Origin: a bacterium
GTDB taxonomy: Bacteria; SZUA-79; Acidulodesulfobacterales; Acidulodesulfobacteraceae
DNA length: 6,839 nt
Direction of reading: 5' to 3'
Assembly (NCBI GenBank): GCA_021806125.1
Contig: JAJZYC010000082.1
Coordinates: 1-6,839, forward strand
Within the stretch, counting starts at the first letter, position 1, and each line of letters begins with the position of its first letter. The notes beneath the pieces are model-generated. The model was not told the origin of the DNA. It searched no databases and saw only the letters and a list, made by a program, of their open reading frames with translations. Shown here in pieces: positions 5,949 to 6,839 of this stretch. Position numbers and translations under genes: made by a program.

Positions 5949-6197
5949 ATGGAAATGGAAAGAAATAAAGATTCGATAACTTTAGACGTAACGGTTATAG
6001 AACCGAAATATAAACATTCTACAATATTTAAAATTTTGGGAGAACTTGAAAGCGGGAAAAGCCTTATAATAGAAAACGACCATGACCCCAAACCTTTGCA
6101 TTATCAGCTTACGGCGGAAAACGGAGACGCTTTTGCATGGGAATATTTAGAAAACGGGCCGGTTAAATGGGTCGTTAAAATTACAAAAAATAAATAA
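5949..6197 (+). CDS. DUF2249 domain protein
   Basis: Small soluble protein of 82 aa that is a single DUF2249 domain. The family signature is clear: LDVTVIEPKYKHSTIF (12-27), NDHDPKPLHYQ (43-53) and FAWEYLENGPVKW (62-74). The fold is related to the TusA/SirA type, and members often lie next to hemerythrin-like or RIC genes, as here, and in denitrification or NO-response clusters; the biochemical role is not established. I start it at ATG 5949 because AAGGAG is six bases upstream. An in-frame GTG at 5919 would add ten Lys/Glu-rich residues and has no ribosome binding site. RIC follows after 30 bases, so the two form an operon, probably under the Crp/Fnr-like box upstream. Confidence 0.88.
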   Translation: MEMERNKDSITLDVTVIEPKYKHSTIFKILGELESGKSLIIENDHDPKPLHYQLTAENGDAFAWEYLENGPVKWVVKITKNK

Positions 6198-6206
6198 GGG
6201 TTCATA

Positions 6207-6222
6207 AAAATTCAAGGAGAAA
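6207..6222 (+). promoter_or_regulatory. Shine-Dalgarno leader of the RIC gene
   Basis: The 16 bases AAAATTCAAGGAGAAA are identical to the leader of the preceding gene; AAGGAG (6214-6219) is eight bases before ATG 6228. Equal initiation signals suggest matched expression of the two proteins. Confidence 0.75.
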
Positions 6223-6227
6223 TATAA

Positions 6228-6839
6228 ATGGAAACCAACGAGGATGTTTTGCTTTTAAAGAGCGTAGGCGAAATTGCTTCCGAAAATCCGGAAAAAATAG
6301 GGGTATTTAAAAGATACGGAGTGGATTTTTGCTGCGGCGGTTCAAAAACGTTAAAAGATGTATGCGAAGAATCCGGCATAGACCGGCTGCTTATAGTCGA
6401 TGAATTAAGAAGTCCTTCGGCGGCGGAAAACGACGATAATTATTCGTTAAGTAAAAAAGCGAACGACTGGGACGTTAATTTTTTAATAGACTATATAGTT
6501 AATATACACCATACGTTTTTACGGGTTCATATTCCTGAGGCTGAAGGTTATGTCGAAAAAATTTCAAACGTCCACGGAAAGGGGCACCCGGAACTTCTTA
6601 AAATAAGAGAGCTTTTTACTAAAATGTCGCAGGCTATGTTCCTTCATTTAGACAAAGAGGAAGAAGGGCTCTTGGCCGATATAAAAGCCGGAAAAACCGA
6701 AAACATAAAACAAGAAATTGAAGATGCGCTGTATTACCATGAATACGTAGGGCATATTCTGAAAGAGATGCTTTTTTTAAGCTCCGGCTATTCGGTTCCT
6801 AAAGACGCCTGTGCTTCTTATAGGCATGCATACGAACTG
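6228..6839 (+). CDS. ric: RIC/ScdA/YtfE di-iron iron-sulfur cluster repair protein (3' end missing)
   Basis: Cytoplasmic protein that helps rebuild iron-sulfur clusters damaged by nitric oxide or peroxide. I translated 204 residues from ATG 6228 to the edge without a stop; the family is about 220-245 aa long. The N-terminal ScdA_N domain (about 8-60) has the pair C35-C36 in GVDFCCGG. The hemerythrin-like domain begins at about 80 and shows candidate di-iron ligands: H94/H95 (NIHHTF), H140 and E144 (HLDKEE) and H171 (HEYVGH). The last expected His and Glu ligands would lie just past the edge, after YRHAYEL. It is downstream of the DUF2249 gene. The neighbouring reductase and ferredoxin clusters are plausible repair clients, but that link is inference. 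The family call is secure. Confidence 0.93.
   Translation, partial: METNEDVLLLKSVGEIASENPEKIGVFKRYGVDFCCGGSKTLKDVCEESGIDRLLIVDELRSPSAAENDDNYSLSKKANDWDVNFLIDYIVNIHHTFLRVHIPEAEGYVEKISNVHGKGHPELLKIRELFTKMSQAMFLHLDKEEEGLLADIKAGKTENIKQEIEDALYYHEYVGHILKEMLFLSSGYSVPKDACASYRHAYEL

Noticed and set aside
5831..6091. Minus-strand open frame of 86 codons
   Set aside because: It is antisense to the well-supported DUF2249 gene and covers its promoter region; the product looks like low-complexity Ser/Ile/Phe sequence.

Overview
The window is AT-rich bacterial DNA with tightly packed genes and frequent ATA, AAA and TTA codons. Its gene content points to an anaerobic or microaerobic Gram-negative bacterium that respires with a molybdoenzyme of the sulfur-compound type. 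The style (AT-rich, NrfD and ferredoxin respiratory modules, a Cache-type NarX-like kinase, RIC/ScdA and DUF2249 genes) resembles uncultured deltaproteobacterial sulfur-cycling lineages such as the acid mine drainage group Acidulodesulfobacterales. That taxonomic guess is an inference of low confidence.

Layout. The minus-strand block 1-5763 reads, in transcription order: a membrane-anchored PhnD-like solute-binding protein (5763-4831), a two-TM histidine kinase with HAMP and HisKA_3 domains (4828-3410), a NarL-type response regulator (3377-2673), a 332-bp non-coding region, a Tat-exported protein with four [4Fe-4S] clusters of the TtrB type (2340-1210), and an NrfD/TtrC-type membrane quinol-oxidising subunit (1169 to the left edge). 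The non-coding region holds a 90-bp nested inverted repeat (2555-2644) and a perfect 38-bp palindrome (2371-2408). The plus strand carries a divergent operon: a small DUF2249 protein (5949-6197) and the di-iron RIC/ScdA/YtfE iron-sulfur cluster repair protein (6228 to the right edge, cut off). A 185-bp divergent promoter region (5764-5948) contains a good Crp/Fnr-family box.

How it fits together (inference). The ferredoxin and NrfD subunits look like the electron-transfer and membrane parts of a tetrathionate-reductase-like complex; the catalytic molybdopterin subunit is not in the window and would be expected beyond position 1. The three-gene sensor cluster beside it looks like a TtrS/TtrR system in which the PhnD-like sensor is a separate protein, as in the AioX/ArrX arsenic sensors, rather than fused to the kinase. 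The likely output is switching on the reductase when its electron acceptor is present. The divergent DUF2249-RIC pair looks like a nitrosative or oxidative stress repair operon under a Crp/Fnr-type regulator. The substrate cannot be fixed from this window alone.
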